Source of the DNA: SIG440 sp045596485
GTDB lineage: Bacteria > Bacillota > Clostridia > Monoglobales > Monoglobaceae
Reading direction: 5' to 3'
Length of the DNA: 12,316 nucleotides
NCBI GenBank assembly: GCA_045596485.1
Contig: JAZOCL010000085.1
Span: 1 to 12,316 of the forward strand
The first letter of the stretch is position 1. Each line of letters starts with the position of its first letter. Shown piece by piece: positions 6,039 to 12,316 of the stretch. The notes beneath the pieces were generated by a model that was not told where the DNA came from, searched no databases, and was given only the letters and a program-made list of their open reading frames with translations. The translations under genes were made by a program, and so were the position numbers.

Positions 6039-6431
6039 ATGGCAAAGGCAGTCAAGAAGACCAGACGTCGTAGAGAAAAGAAAAATATTGAACGTGGTGC
6101 GGCTCATATCAAGTCAACCTTTAACAATACAATCGTTACCATCACTGACGTTGCAGGAAATGCTATTTCATGGGCATCAGCAGGTGGTTTGGGATTCAGA
6201 GGTTCAAAGAAGAGCACTCCCTTCGCAGCTCAGATGGCAGCAGAAACAGCTGCAAAGGCTGCAATGGAACACGGTCTCAAATATGTTGAAGTATACGTAA
6301 AAGGCCCCGGAAGCGGCAGAGAAGCAGCTATTCGTGCTCTCCAGGTTGCAGGTCTTGAAGTTAATATGATTAAGGATGTTACACCCATTCCCCACAATGG
6401 TTGCAGACCCCCCAAGAGAAGAAGAGTGTAA
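6039..6431 (+). CDS. rpsK: Small ribosomal subunit protein S11
   Basis: S11 (130 aa) forms part of the 30S platform and the mRNA exit site. The N-terminus is very basic (KAVKKTRRRREKKN). The core has AHIKSTFNNTIVTITD, GNAISWASAGGLGFRGSKKSTPFAAQ, and a C-terminus with VKGPGSGREAAIRAL and IPHNGCRPPKRRRV, all family hallmarks. The frame opens earlier at a GTG (6027), but that codon lies within the SD AGGAGGTGA (6022-6030). The ATG at 6039, 8 bases after it, is the start. rpsD follows 21 bases downstream. Confidence 0.98.
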   Translation: MAKAVKKTRRRREKKNIERGAAHIKSTFNNTIVTITDVAGNAISWASAGGLGFRGSKKSTPFAAQMAAETAAKAAMEHGLKYVEVYVKGPGSGREAAIRALQVAGLEVNMIKDVTPIPHNGCRPPKRRRV

Positions 6432-6452
6432 TTTCAGGAGGTGAAATAAAGC

Positions 6453-7079
6453 ATGGCAAGATATACAGAATCCGTTTGCAGAATCTGCAGACGTGAAGGA
6501 CAGAAATTATTCCTTAAAGGTGACAGATGTTTTACAGATAAATGTTCTGTAGCAAGAAGAACTTACGCTCCCGGTCAGCATGGGCAGGGCAGACGCAAGC
6601 TTTCAGAGTACGGAACCCAGCTCAGAGAAAAGCAGAAGGTTAGACGTGCTTACGGCATCTTGGAAGGTCAGTTCGCTCATTACTTTGAAATGGCTAACAA
6701 GATGGCAGGCGTTACAGGTGAAAACTTGCTTTCGTTGGTTGAGAGACGTCTTGACAACGTTGTTTACAGACTTGGTCTGGCTGTTTCAAGACCCGAAGCA
6801 AGACAGCTGGTTTCTCATGCACATTTTTTGGTAAACGGCAAAAAGGTTAACATCCCTTCATACCTCGTTAAGGTTGGTGATGTTATCACTGTTTGCGAAA
6901 CAAGCCGCAAGAGTGCTAAGTTTGATGCAGTTCTTGCATCAACAGAATCAAGAATTGTTCCCAAGTGGCTCGATATGAACAAGGATACTCTCGAAGGAAG
7001 AGTTGTTGCTTTCGCTGAAAGAGAAGATATTGATCTTCCCATTGAAGAACACTTGATTGTTGAGTACTACAGCAAATAA
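6453..7079 (+). CDS. rpsD: Small ribosomal subunit protein S4, zinc-binding form
   Basis: S4 (208 aa) is a primary 16S rRNA-binding assembly protein and, in several bacteria, an autogenous repressor of its operon. C9, C12, C26 and C31 form the zinc site of the C+ type, at the same positions as in Thermus S4. The conserved RRTYAPGQHGQGRRKLSEYGTQLREKQK segment follows, and the S4 RNA-binding domain begins at about residue 98 (RRLDNVVYRLGLAVSRPEARQLV). The protein ends IVEYYSK. The SD AGGAGGTGA is at about 6437-6445. Having rpsD inside the alpha cluster differs from Bacillus subtilis, where it is separate. A 168-base structured spacer then precedes rpoA. Confidence 0.98.
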   Translation: MARYTESVCRICRREGQKLFLKGDRCFTDKCSVARRTYAPGQHGQGRRKLSEYGTQLREKQKVRRAYGILEGQFAHYFEMANKMAGVTGENLLSLVERRLDNVVYRLGLAVSRPEARQLVSHAHFLVNGKKVNIPSYLVKVGDVITVCETSRKSAKFDAVLASTESRIVPKWLDMNKDTLEGRVVAFAEREDIDLPIEEHLIVEYYSK

Positions 7080-7084
7080 TCAAC

Positions 7085-7243
7085 CGTATCCGAAAGTATG
7101 CCGCATATTGCGGCAGTTTCATAAAACTTGCACAGCCCTGATGGATACACCATTGTGTGTTCGGTAAGTGAAGCAAGGCTCTTTGCCTTGCGGGATACGC
7201 ATTTTCTGTTATCCCTGTGTTAAAGAATTTGAGTAGGAGGGCT
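7085..7243 (+). promoter_or_regulatory. Candidate switch-like RNA between rpsD and rpoA
   Basis: A closing stem CGTATCC (7085-7091) with GGATACG (7193-7199) encloses three hairpins: TGCCGC/GCGGCA (7099-7104 with 7110-7115), a looser middle arm containing ATGG/CCAT (7141-7144 with 7150-7153), and GCAAGGC/GCCTTGC (7173-7179 with 7185-7191). Competing pairings exist. GGGATA (7192-7197) can pair with TATCCC (7210-7215), and a second GGATAC (7143-7148) can pair with GTATCC (7086-7091). AGCCCT (7134-7139) is complementary to AGGGCT (7238-7243), which overlaps the end of the rpoA SD AGGAGG (7235-7240). Regulation is inferred, not shown. No good sigma-A promoter was seen in the spacer. Confidence 0.5.
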
Positions 7244-7247
7244 AAAT

Positions 7248-8198
7248 ATGATAGAAATAGAAAAGCCAAGAGTTGAATGTGTTCACGTATCAGATGACAA
7301 TAGCTACGGCAAGTTTGTTGTTGAGCCTTTGGAAAGAGGATACGGCACAACCTTGGGTAATTCGCTTAGAAGGATTCTTCTTTCATCCCTTCCAGGTGTA
7401 GCGGTGAATTCTATTAAAATCGACGGTATTTTACACGAATTCTCCACAATTCCCGGTGTTGCTGAGGATGTTACAGAGATTATCCTTAACATAAAGAAGC
7501 TGGCAATCAAGCTTTATTCAGACGGTCCCAAGACAATTTACATCAACCACGAAGGCGCAGGCGATATTTGCGCACGTGACATCAAGTGTGATTCAGATGT
7601 TGAAATTATCAACGGCGATTTGCACATCGCAACACTCAATGAGGATGCAAAACTGTTTATGGAAATCGTTATTGACAAGGGTCGAGGCTATGTTTCTGCT
7701 GACAGAAACAAGCAGCTTCTCCAGCCTGTTATTGGCGTTATTCCCGTGGATTCAATCTATACGCCTGTTATGAAGGTTAACTATACGGTTGACAACACCA
7801 GAGTAGGTCAGATTACAGACTATGACAAGCTCACCCTTGAGGTTTGGACAGACGGCACAATCAATCCTCCCGATGCTGTTAGCTTGGGTGCGAAAATACT
7901 CAATGAGCATTTAAATCTCTTCATAGATTTATCTGAAAGTGCAAAGAATGCAGAAATTATGATTGAAAAGGAAGAGAGCAAGAAGGAGAAGGTTCTTGAG
8001 ACGACAATCGAAGAACTTGACCTTTCGGTTCGTTCCTACAACTGTTTGAAGCGTGCAGGCATCAATACTGTTCAGGATTTGACAAACCGCAGCGAGAACG
8101 ATATGATGAAGGTGAGAAACCTGGGTCGCAAGTCTCTTGAAGAGGTTATTGCAAAGCTTGAAAGTCTTGGACTTGCGCTTGCATCAAATGAAGACTAA
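7248..8198 (+). CDS. rpoA: DNA-directed RNA polymerase subunit alpha
   Basis: The alpha subunit (316 aa) dimerises to nucleate RNA polymerase assembly and contacts upstream promoter DNA and activators. The N-terminal domain (about 1-230) has FVVEPLERGYGTTLGNSLRRILLSSLPG and the HEFSTIPGVAEDVTEIILN segment. An acidic and lysine-rich linker (about 238-250, KEESKKEK) leads to the C-terminal domain (about 252-310). There, R262 and N265 in VRSYNCLKRAGI match the DNA-contacting arginine and asparagine of E. coli alpha (R265, N268), followed by LGRKSLEEV. The length is typical of Firmicutes. The ATG follows AGGAGG (7235-7240). rplQ is 54 bases downstream. Confidence 0.98.
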   Translation: MIEIEKPRVECVHVSDDNSYGKFVVEPLERGYGTTLGNSLRRILLSSLPGVAVNSIKIDGILHEFSTIPGVAEDVTEIILNIKKLAIKLYSDGPKTIYINHEGAGDICARDIKCDSDVEIINGDLHIATLNEDAKLFMEIVIDKGRGYVSADRNKQLLQPVIGVIPVDSIYTPVMKVNYTVDNTRVGQITDYDKLTLEVWTDGTINPPDAVSLGAKILNEHLNLFIDLSESAKNAEIMIEKEESKKEKVLETTIEELDLSVRSYNCLKRAGINTVQDLTNRSENDMMKVRNLGRKSLEEVIAKLESLGLALASNED

Positions 8199-8252
8199 TT
8201 CTCCGAGGGCACACGCCTTTGGTTGAAGTATTTTATTGAAAGAGGTGATAGT

Positions 8253-8594
8253 ATGGCACACCAGAGAAAGTTGGGAAGACCCACTGATCAGAGAATAGCA
8301 ATGTTAAGAAGCATGACAACTTCTTTCCTTGAAACAGGTAGAATTGAAACAACAACTACCAGAGCTAAGGAAGTTCAGAAGTTGGCTGAAAAAATGATTA
8401 CACTCGGCAAAAAGAACACACTTCACACAAGACGTCAGGCTCTTGCGTTTATCACAAAGGAAGACGTTGTGACAAAGTTGTTTGCAGAGATTGCTCCCAA
8501 GTATGCTGAGCGTAACGGTGGTTATACAAGAATTATGAAGGTTGGGCCCAGACGCGGTGACGCTGCTGAGATTTCAATCCTGGAGCTTGTGTAA
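8253..8594 (+). CDS. rplQ: Large ribosomal subunit protein L17
   Basis: L17 (113 aa) lies near the 50S exit-tunnel side. It starts MAHQRKLGRPTDQRIAMLRSMTTSFLETGRIETTTTRAKEVQ and ends GPRRGDAAEISILELV, both hallmarks. The short form without internal insertions is typical of Firmicutes. The reading frame is open from a TTG at 8223, but the ATG at 8253 is right: AGAGGTGA lies just before it and the N-terminus is standard. It is the last gene of the alpha cluster and is followed by an intrinsic terminator. Confidence 0.97.
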   Translation: MAHQRKLGRPTDQRIAMLRSMTTSFLETGRIETTTTRAKEVQKLAEKMITLGKKNTLHTRRQALAFITKEDVVTKLFAEIAPKYAERNGGYTRIMKVGPRRGDAAEISILELV

Positions 8595-8611
8595 TTTATT
8601 GCAACAAAACG

Positions 8612-8644
8612 ATGGCGGCTCTTTTTTGGGTCGCCATTTCTTTT
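8612..8644 (+). terminator. Intrinsic terminator after rplQ
   Basis: ATGGCGGC (8612-8619) pairs with GTCGCCAT (8630-8637), 8 bp with one G-T, and a T-rich tail (TTTCTTTT) runs to 8644. It ends the ribosomal operon 22 bases before the next start codon. Confidence 0.85.
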
Positions 8645-8666
8645 GAAAAATTATTTGAGGTAATAT

Positions 8667-9326
8667 ATGATTAAGCTTTGTATTTTTGATATGGACGGAA
8701 CTCTGGTTAATACCATCGACACCATTTCATATTTTGGTAACACCACCCTTGAAAACTTTGGTATTGAAAAGATTCCTACCGAAAATTACAAAACCCTTGT
8801 GGGCAACGGTTCACGGGTTCTTATTGAACGGATGCTGAAATTCCGTGAGGTTGAGGCAGATAACATTGACGAAATTCATCAATGGTATATGAACAAGTAC
8901 GACAAGGATTTTATGTACCTGACAAGAGTCTATGACGGGATTATTCCCATGCTTGAGGCTCTGAAGGAGCAGGGTATAAAGACAGCAATCCTTTCAAACA
9001 AGGACGACTCAACAGCCAAGAAGGTTGCAATTGACCTTTTTGAAGAGGGACTCATTGACTTGTGCCTCGGCGCAAGAGAGGGCAAGGCTCTTAAGCCTGA
9101 CCCTGAGTCGGTTTTTGAGATTGTTGAGGATTTTGGGGTTGCAAGGGCAGAATGCCTTTACATAGGAGATACAGCTACAGATATAGAAACTGCAAAGAAC
9201 GCAGGACTTTATTCAATCGGTGTTCTTTGGGGCTTTCGTGATGAAGCAGAGCTTCGCAGCGCAGGTGCAGACCTGATTGTGGATGACCCCATAAAAATTG
9301 CAGAGTTTGCAGAAAGTAAAAATTAG
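8667..9326 (+). CDS. HAD-superfamily hydrolase, phosphoglycolate phosphatase-like
   Basis: This is a 219-aa haloacid-dehalogenase-type phosphatase with all four motifs: nucleophile D8 and acid D10 in FDMDGTL; S110 in ILSNKD; K143 in ALKPDPE; and D168 and D172 in YIGDTATDIETA. An alpha-helical cap of type C1 lies between motifs I and II (about residues 15-85). The closest named relatives by motif are Gph/PgmB/PpaX-type enzymes, but the substrate cannot be read from the sequence. The ATG has GAGGT at 8657-8661. The gene sits between two terminators, and I see no clear promoter in the 22 bases after the rplQ terminator, so it may depend on readthrough or a promoter inside rplQ. Confidence 0.9.
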   Translation: MIKLCIFDMDGTLVNTIDTISYFGNTTLENFGIEKIPTENYKTLVGNGSRVLIERMLKFREVEADNIDEIHQWYMNKYDKDFMYLTRVYDGIIPMLEALKEQGIKTAILSNKDDSTAKKVAIDLFEEGLIDLCLGAREGKALKPDPESVFEIVEDFGVARAECLYIGDTATDIETAKNAGLYSIGVLWGFRDEAELRSAGADLIVDDPIKIAEFAESKN

Positions 9327-9334
9327 AAATTTCG

Positions 9335-9364
9335 AAGAGCCGACATATATTGTCGGCTCTTTTT
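9335..9364 (+). terminator. Intrinsic terminator after the HAD gene
   Basis: AGAGCCGACA (9336-9345) pairs perfectly with TGTCGGCTCT (9351-9360) around a five-base loop, and a T run follows (9360-9364). It starts 9 bases after the stop codon. Confidence 0.95.
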
Positions 9365-9450
9365 GATGTGGAAAATGATTCGGACGGGCGAAAGGGTCTG
9401 TACTTATAAATTATCAGACTTTTGAAGCGGACAGTCGGGGTCACACCGTG

Positions 9451-9476
9451 AAAAAAGGTGCCAGTGGCACGTTTTT
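9451..9476. terminator. Bidirectional terminator-like palindrome
   Basis: A6 (9451-9456) precedes the palindrome GTGCCAGTGGCAC (9458-9470), and T5 follows (9472-9476). The symmetric A-stem-T layout could end transcripts from both sides in this convergent region. A second small stem, GGTGC/GCACC closed by a GAGA tetraloop (9489-9502), lies just beside it. The rest of 9365-9570 holds nothing I recognise. Confidence 0.6.
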
Positions 9477-9570
9477 AGGTGGGATTGAGGTGCGAGAGCA
9501 CCGGTAACAGAGAGAAAAACAGAATGTTTTTTGCATAAGCTGCGCCTGTTCCTACAATATTTGCTGTGGA

Positions 9571-9643
9571 AGGGGAGCCTTGGGGATGCCTGTCCCCAAA
9601 TTGTATGGCTGTTTAAAAACATCGTTTTTAAACAGCCCCCAAG
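9571..9643. repeat. Strong inverted-repeat cluster at the 3' end of the AraC gene
   Basis: A perfect 14-bp stem, GGCTGTTTAAAAAC (9607-9620) with GTTTTTAAACAGCC (9624-9637), has a three-base loop. Just beside it, TTGGGGA (9580-9586) pairs with TCCCCAA (9593-9599). An outer pairing of CTTGGGG (9579-9585) with CCCCAAG (9637-9643) is also possible. The cluster lies directly past the stop codon of the minus-strand regulator and may end its transcript, though the U-tract is poor. It also shares GGGGATGCCT and GGCTGTTT with the secY-adk spacer, so it may be a dispersed intergenic element. Confidence 0.6.
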
Positions 9644-9650
9644 ATTAAAG

Positions 9651-10460
9651 TTATTTGTAAAAGGAGGGAGAGTTGCCCGTAATGCGCTTGAAGGCGGTTG
9701 AGAAATAGTTCTGGTTCGAAAAGCCCAGGGCGTCAGCAACCTCGCCAACCGACATTCCTGCAGACAGCAGCGCAACTGCTTTGTTCATTTTCAGGCGGTT
9801 GAAGTAGTTCATAATTCCAACGCCTGTGTATTTTGAAAAGGTTTTTTTGAGGTTTACCTCGCTCATATTGCAGAGATGAGCAATTTCTGAAATGGAAAGG
9901 TTTTTGTGGACATTTTTTTCAAGGACGTTGATAATGAGTGAATAGTTTCGGGCCATTCGGGTTTTGATAACAGGATTTTCGGACGTTCCGTTTGCAATGG
10001 TTTTAAGAAGAAAAATCTCAAGGTTTTTAACTGCCAGTTGATAGTCAAGAAGCTCCTTGTGGGTTATGCCCTCTGCGCAGATGTCATTGAATATAAACGC
10101 CGTACGGATTTGACGCAGAAGCTTTTTGGGGTATTCCACATCTTCAATCTCAAAAAATCTCGATGAACATTCAGGCATATCGGTAGCCTCGAAGGATAGA
10201 ATAATAATGTGAGGCTCTTTCTTGCCTTCATTCCACAGGCTGTGAAATTCCATAGGCTCGTGAAGAAACGCCTGACCCTTTTTGAGAATATGTATATCAC
10301 TTCCGGCTGAAATACCGACCTCGCCCTCCTGAACAATAACAATCTCCCAGAAGTTGTGGTATTCGCCCTTAAAGCAATAATTCTTTTCGGGCTTTTGTTC
10401 AAAGGCGGTATATATTGATTTGATTTTTAAGATATTATCAACATCGGTATGTGGATACAT
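9651..10460 (-). CDS. AraC-family transcriptional regulator with N-terminal cupin
   Basis: This 269-aa regulator has a cupin-like sensing domain in the N-terminal half (about 30-75, with EIVIVQEGEVGISAGSDIHILKKGQAFLHEP). The C-terminal DNA-binding domain has two helix-turn-helix units: ISEIAHLCNMSEVNLKKTFSKYTG (about 180-203) and VGEVADALGFSNQNYFSTAFKRITGNSP (about 238-265). The organisation is that of small-ligand or sugar-responsive AraC/XylS regulators; the ligand is unknown. The frame opens 14 codons earlier (10502), but the start at 10460 has AAGGAGG at 10472-10466 and is preferred. It is divergent from spmA. A sigma-A promoter and a GTATACAA direct repeat lie upstream. Confidence 0.92.
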   Translation of the reverse strand: MYPHTDVDNILKIKSIYTAFEQKPEKNYCFKGEYHNFWEIVIVQEGEVGISAGSDIHILKKGQAFLHEPMEFHSLWNEGKKEPHIIILSFEATDMPECSSRFFEIEDVEYPKKLLRQIRTAFIFNDICAEGITHKELLDYQLAVKNLEIFLLKTIANGTSENPVIKTRMARNYSLIINVLEKNVHKNLSISEIAHLCNMSEVNLKKTFSKYTGVGIMNYFNRLKMNKAVALLSAGMSVGEVADALGFSNQNYFSTAFKRITGNSPSFYK

Positions 10461-10474
10461 ATATGCCTCCTTAT

Positions 10475-10502
10475 GTATACAAACAGAAACAAAAGTATAC
10501 AA
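10475..10502 (-). promoter_or_regulatory. Putative AraC-type operator (20-bp direct repeat)
   Basis: GTATACAA occurs at 10475-10482 and again at 10495-10502, a spacing of 20 bp or about two helical turns. Each copy contains the palindrome GTATAC. The site lies between the predicted transcription start of the regulator (about 10522) and its SD, so autoregulation is the simplest reading. Confidence 0.55.
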
Positions 10503-10528
10503 TTTTGAAGAATCTTATAATTTTAGGT

Positions 10529-10557
10529 ATGATAGCACAAAAGATGTCGGTTGTCAA
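10529..10557 (-). promoter_or_regulatory. Sigma-A promoter of the AraC-family gene
   Basis: Read on the minus strand, TTGACA (10557-10552) and TATCAT (10534-10529) are separated by 17 bases. Transcription would start near 10522, giving a 5' leader of about 60 bases. The opposite direction (toward spmA) shows no comparable sigma-A site. Confidence 0.88.
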
Positions 10558-10671
10558 CTATAAAAAAGATACATTTTTGGAAAGCTTGGAGAAGCGTTGG
10601 GTTTTGGGTAATGGAGGAAGGAGATTTTGAATATAGATTGAGTAAGACGTTGAAGAAAGCAGGTTGATGAA

Positions 10672-11256
10672 ATGCTCAATTATTTGTGGAGCGGAATGAT
10701 TTTGGTGTCCCTTGTTGTAGCGGTTTTCACGGGTCGCATTGAAGAGGTTACCGGTGCGGCAATGGAGGGCGCAGGAGCAGCGGTAGAGACCAGTCTTGGG
10801 CTTTTGGGGACAATGTGTTTGTGGACGGGACTTGCAAAAATCGCAGAGAATTCGGGTCTGACAAAGGTTTTTGCAAAGGTCTTGAGCCCTGTGACAAAGG
10901 TTGTTTTTCCAAAGCTGAAAAAGGATTCTGCAGCAATGGACGCCATTGTTATGAATATGGTTGCAAATCTCTTGGGAATGGGAAATGCGGCCACTCCTCT
11001 GGGGATTGCCGCAATGAAGGAACTTGATAAGGAAAATAAGCATCGGGGGATTGCCAGCAATGAAATGTGTATGTTTGTGGTGGTCAATACTGCGTCAATT
11101 CAGCTTATACCCTCTACTGTGATTTCGCTGAGACAGATGTTTGGTTCGCAGAACCCCTCGGAGATTGTGGCACCCGTGTGGATTTGCAGTATATGTGCAC
11201 TTGCTATGGGAACTCTTGCGGCACAGCTTTTGGAAAGGAGACGGAGCCTCAGGTGA
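10672..11256 (+). CDS. spmA: Spore maturation protein A
   Basis: This 194-aa membrane protein is of the nucleoside-recognition/GATE domain family. Hydrophobic segments lie at about 3-19, 36-52, 85-110, 130-155 and 165-187. The family motif VANLLGMGNAATPLGIAAMKEL is at about 101-122. SpmA and SpmB act in spore core dehydration in Bacillus subtilis. The length is normal. The ATG at 10672 has a modest SD-like AGGTTGATG just upstream. The stop overlaps the spmB start by one base (TGATG), which implies coupled translation. No sigma-A promoter was seen upstream, and a sporulation-sigma promoter could not be assigned with confidence. Confidence 0.93.
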   Translation: MLNYLWSGMILVSLVVAVFTGRIEEVTGAAMEGAGAAVETSLGLLGTMCLWTGLAKIAENSGLTKVFAKVLSPVTKVVFPKLKKDSAAMDAIVMNMVANLLGMGNAATPLGIAAMKELDKENKHRGIASNEMCMFVVVNTASIQLIPSTVISLRQMFGSQNPSEIVAPVWICSICALAMGTLAAQLLERRRSLR

Positions 11257-11780
11257 TGAGATTTCTTTCTGTTTTGGCAGTACCTTTAATGATTGCGGGA
11301 ATTTTGGGCTTTGGTCTGGTGAGAAGAATAAATGTTTATGACAGCTTTATTCAGGGGGCAAGGTCGGGAATTGAAAGCACGGTTCAGATTATACCCCCTT
11401 TGGTTGGGCTGCTGGTTGCCATTTCGATGCTTCGGGGTTCGGGTACTTTTGACTTGCTGGGGAAGGCACTTTCGCCCGTGACGGAGCTATTGCATATTCC
11501 CGCGGAAGTGTTGCCGTTGGCTTTTTTGAGACCTGTGTCGGGAAGCGGCTCCATTGCCATTGTGAATGACATATTCAAAAATTCGGGACCCGATTCGGTG
11601 GCAGGAAGGATTGCTTCTGTTATGATGGGGTCAACCGAAACCACCTTTTACACCGTTGCGGTGTATTTTGGAGCGGTGGGAATTAAAAAGACAAGGCATA
11701 CCGTGAAGGCAGCTCTGGTTGCTGACCTTGTGGGGATGATAACCAGTGTTATTGTTGTGAGAATGTTTTTGTTTTCGTAA
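11256..11780 (+). CDS. spmB: Spore maturation protein B
   Basis: This 174-aa membrane protein is the partner of SpmA and belongs to the same nucleoside-recognition family. The N-terminal segment (about 3-21) is hydrophobic. GARSGIESTVQIIPPLVGLLVAISMLRGSG, LPLAFLRPVSGSGSIAIVNDIF and GSTETTFYTVAVYFGAVGI are family signatures, and a last membrane helix ends the protein. The frame is open upstream inside spmA. The ATG at 11256 is chosen because it overlaps the spmA stop, gives the standard length, and has ACGGAG about 9 bases upstream. The function in sporulation is inferred from the family. Confidence 0.93.
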   Translation: MRFLSVLAVPLMIAGILGFGLVRRINVYDSFIQGARSGIESTVQIIPPLVGLLVAISMLRGSGTFDLLGKALSPVTELLHIPAEVLPLAFLRPVSGSGSIAIVNDIFKNSGPDSVAGRIASVMMGSTETTFYTVAVYFGAVGIKKTRHTVKAALVADLVGMITSVIVVRMFLFS

Positions 11781-11857
11781 TTTTGAAGAATTTTTTGTGA
11801 AGGCTCAGGAAAAGGGCAAGGCTTTTGTTTCAAAATATGACGGAGCTGAAAAAGTTA

Positions 11858-11886
11858 TTGCACAGTGGGGCAATATGTGATAAAAT
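11858..11886 (+). promoter_or_regulatory. Sigma-A promoter for the YigZ-family gene
   Basis: TTGCAC (11858-11863) and TAAAAT (11881-11886) are separated by 17 bases. A start near 11893 would leave a leader of about 30 bases with AGGGAGG (about 11905-11911) before the ATG. It lies in the 141-base gap after spmB, which has no clear terminator. Confidence 0.75.
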
Positions 11887-11921
11887 AGTGCAGAGAAGAA
11901 ATGAAGGGAGGCAAATTGGCA

Positions 11922-12316
11922 ATGAAGGAAAGCTACAGAACGGTAAAAAGTCAGGCGACGGATGAAATTGTGGAGAAAAGGTCGAGATTTATTGCCGATG
12001 TGAAGCCTGTGGAAACCGAAGAAGAAGCCATTGCCTTTCTTGAAGAAATAAAGAAAAAATACTGGGACGCACGGCATCACGTTTATGCCTATGTTCTGGA
12101 GGAAAATAACATTCAGCGGTACAGTGACGACGGTGAGCCTGCAGGAACGGCAGGAGTACCTGTGCTTGATATGATTAAAAAAGAAGGACTCAGCAACCTT
12201 ATTGTGGTTGTTACAAGATATTTCGGCGGAATTTTGCTGGGTACGGGCGGACTGGTTCACGCATACTCAAAATCGGCAAAGGTTGGCGTTGAGGCGGCAA
12301 GTCGGAGGCCAAGGCG
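11922..12316 (+). CDS. YigZ/IMPACT (UPF0029) family protein, 3' end outside window
   Basis: The first 131 codons are present, open to the window edge. The IMPACT domain is clear: EIVEKRSRFIADVKPVETEEEA, then YWDARHHVYAYVL, the signature RYSDDGEPAGTAGVPVLDMI, and VVVTRYFGGILLGTGGLVHAYSKS. Full-length relatives are about 200-215 aa, so the C-terminal RRM-like half is missing only because the window ends. The last few codons (AASRRPR) look less conserved than expected at that position. Family members are linked to translation or stress responses, but the bacterial function is not settled. The SD AGGGAGG is at about 11905-11911. Confidence 0.92.
   Translation, partial: MKESYRTVKSQATDEIVEKRSRFIADVKPVETEEEAIAFLEEIKKKYWDARHHVYAYVLEENNIQRYSDDGEPAGTAGVPVLDMIKKEGLSNLIVVVTRYFGGILLGTGGLVHAYSKSAKVGVEAASRRPR

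Noticed and set aside
6916..7350. Minus-strand open frame of 144 codons across rpsD, the spacer and rpoA
   Set aside because: It overlaps two certain genes on the other strand and has no recognisable domain.
9404..9775. Minus-strand open frame of 123 codons overlapping the AraC gene 3' end
   Set aside because: It is out of frame with the clear AraC gene, runs through strong palindromes, and matches no family I know.
10560..10671. Sigma-E-type promoter for spmA (GATACATT near 10568)
   Set aside because: The -10-like block is only partial, and no convincing -35 element lies at the right distance.
1..12316. CRISPR array, insertion sequence, prophage, toxin-antitoxin or defence module
   Set aside because: No regularly spaced repeats, transposase, integrase or paired small toxin/antitoxin genes were seen. 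Any novelty lies in the intergenic RNAs.

Overview
This window is the 3' half of a bacterial S10/spc/alpha ribosomal-protein supercluster, followed by a short accessory stretch. The organism looks like a moderately low-GC, endospore-forming member of the Clostridia, probably in or near the Oscillospiraceae/Ruminococcaceae. Four things support this: the gene order secY-adk-map-KOW-infA-rpmJ-rpsM-rpsK-rpsD-rpoA-rplQ with rpsD inside the alpha cluster; strong GGAGGTGA-type Shine-Dalgarno (SD) sites; a bacterial L14e-like KOW protein between map and infA; and a spmA-spmB sporulation pair. I cannot name the genus from the sequence.

Layout. Positions 42-2563 hold rpsE, rpmD, rplO and secY, tightly packed on the + strand. 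A 410-base gene-free spacer full of perfect stem-loops follows (2564-2973). Then come adk, map, the KOW gene and infA (2974-5002). A second spacer of 337 bases (5003-5339) ends in a perfect-consensus sigma-A promoter, which restarts transcription for rpmJ, rpsM, rpsK, rpsD, rpoA and rplQ (5340-8594). That block closes with an intrinsic terminator. A HAD phosphatase gene (8667-9326) has its own terminator and converges on an AraC-family regulator on the - strand (9651-10460). The regulator is divergent from spmA-spmB (10672-11780). The window ends inside a YigZ/IMPACT-family gene (from 11922) that has its own sigma-A promoter.

How the genes work together. The first three quarters encode translation (S5, L30, L15, L36, S13, S11, S4, L17, IF-1), transcription (RNA polymerase alpha), protein export (SecY), nascent-chain processing (methionine aminopeptidase) and adenylate balance (adenylate kinase). 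Both S4 and L36 keep intact zinc-ligand sets. The accessory stretch carries an envelope/sporulation pair, a sugar- or stress-type regulator and a small phosphatase, with no visible pathway link to the ribosomal genes.

The most interesting material lies between the genes. Four spacers in the ribosomal cluster can fold into elaborate RNA: secY-adk, the rpmJ leader, rpmJ-rpsM and rpsD-rpoA. Two of them (rpmJ-rpsM and rpsD-rpoA) have mutually exclusive pairings that touch the downstream SD, as expected of cis-acting autoregulatory leaders. The rpmJ-rpsM element sits where S4 controls the alpha operon in Escherichia coli, but it does not resemble that leader. These folds were found by eye and were not tested by comparison or energy calculation.
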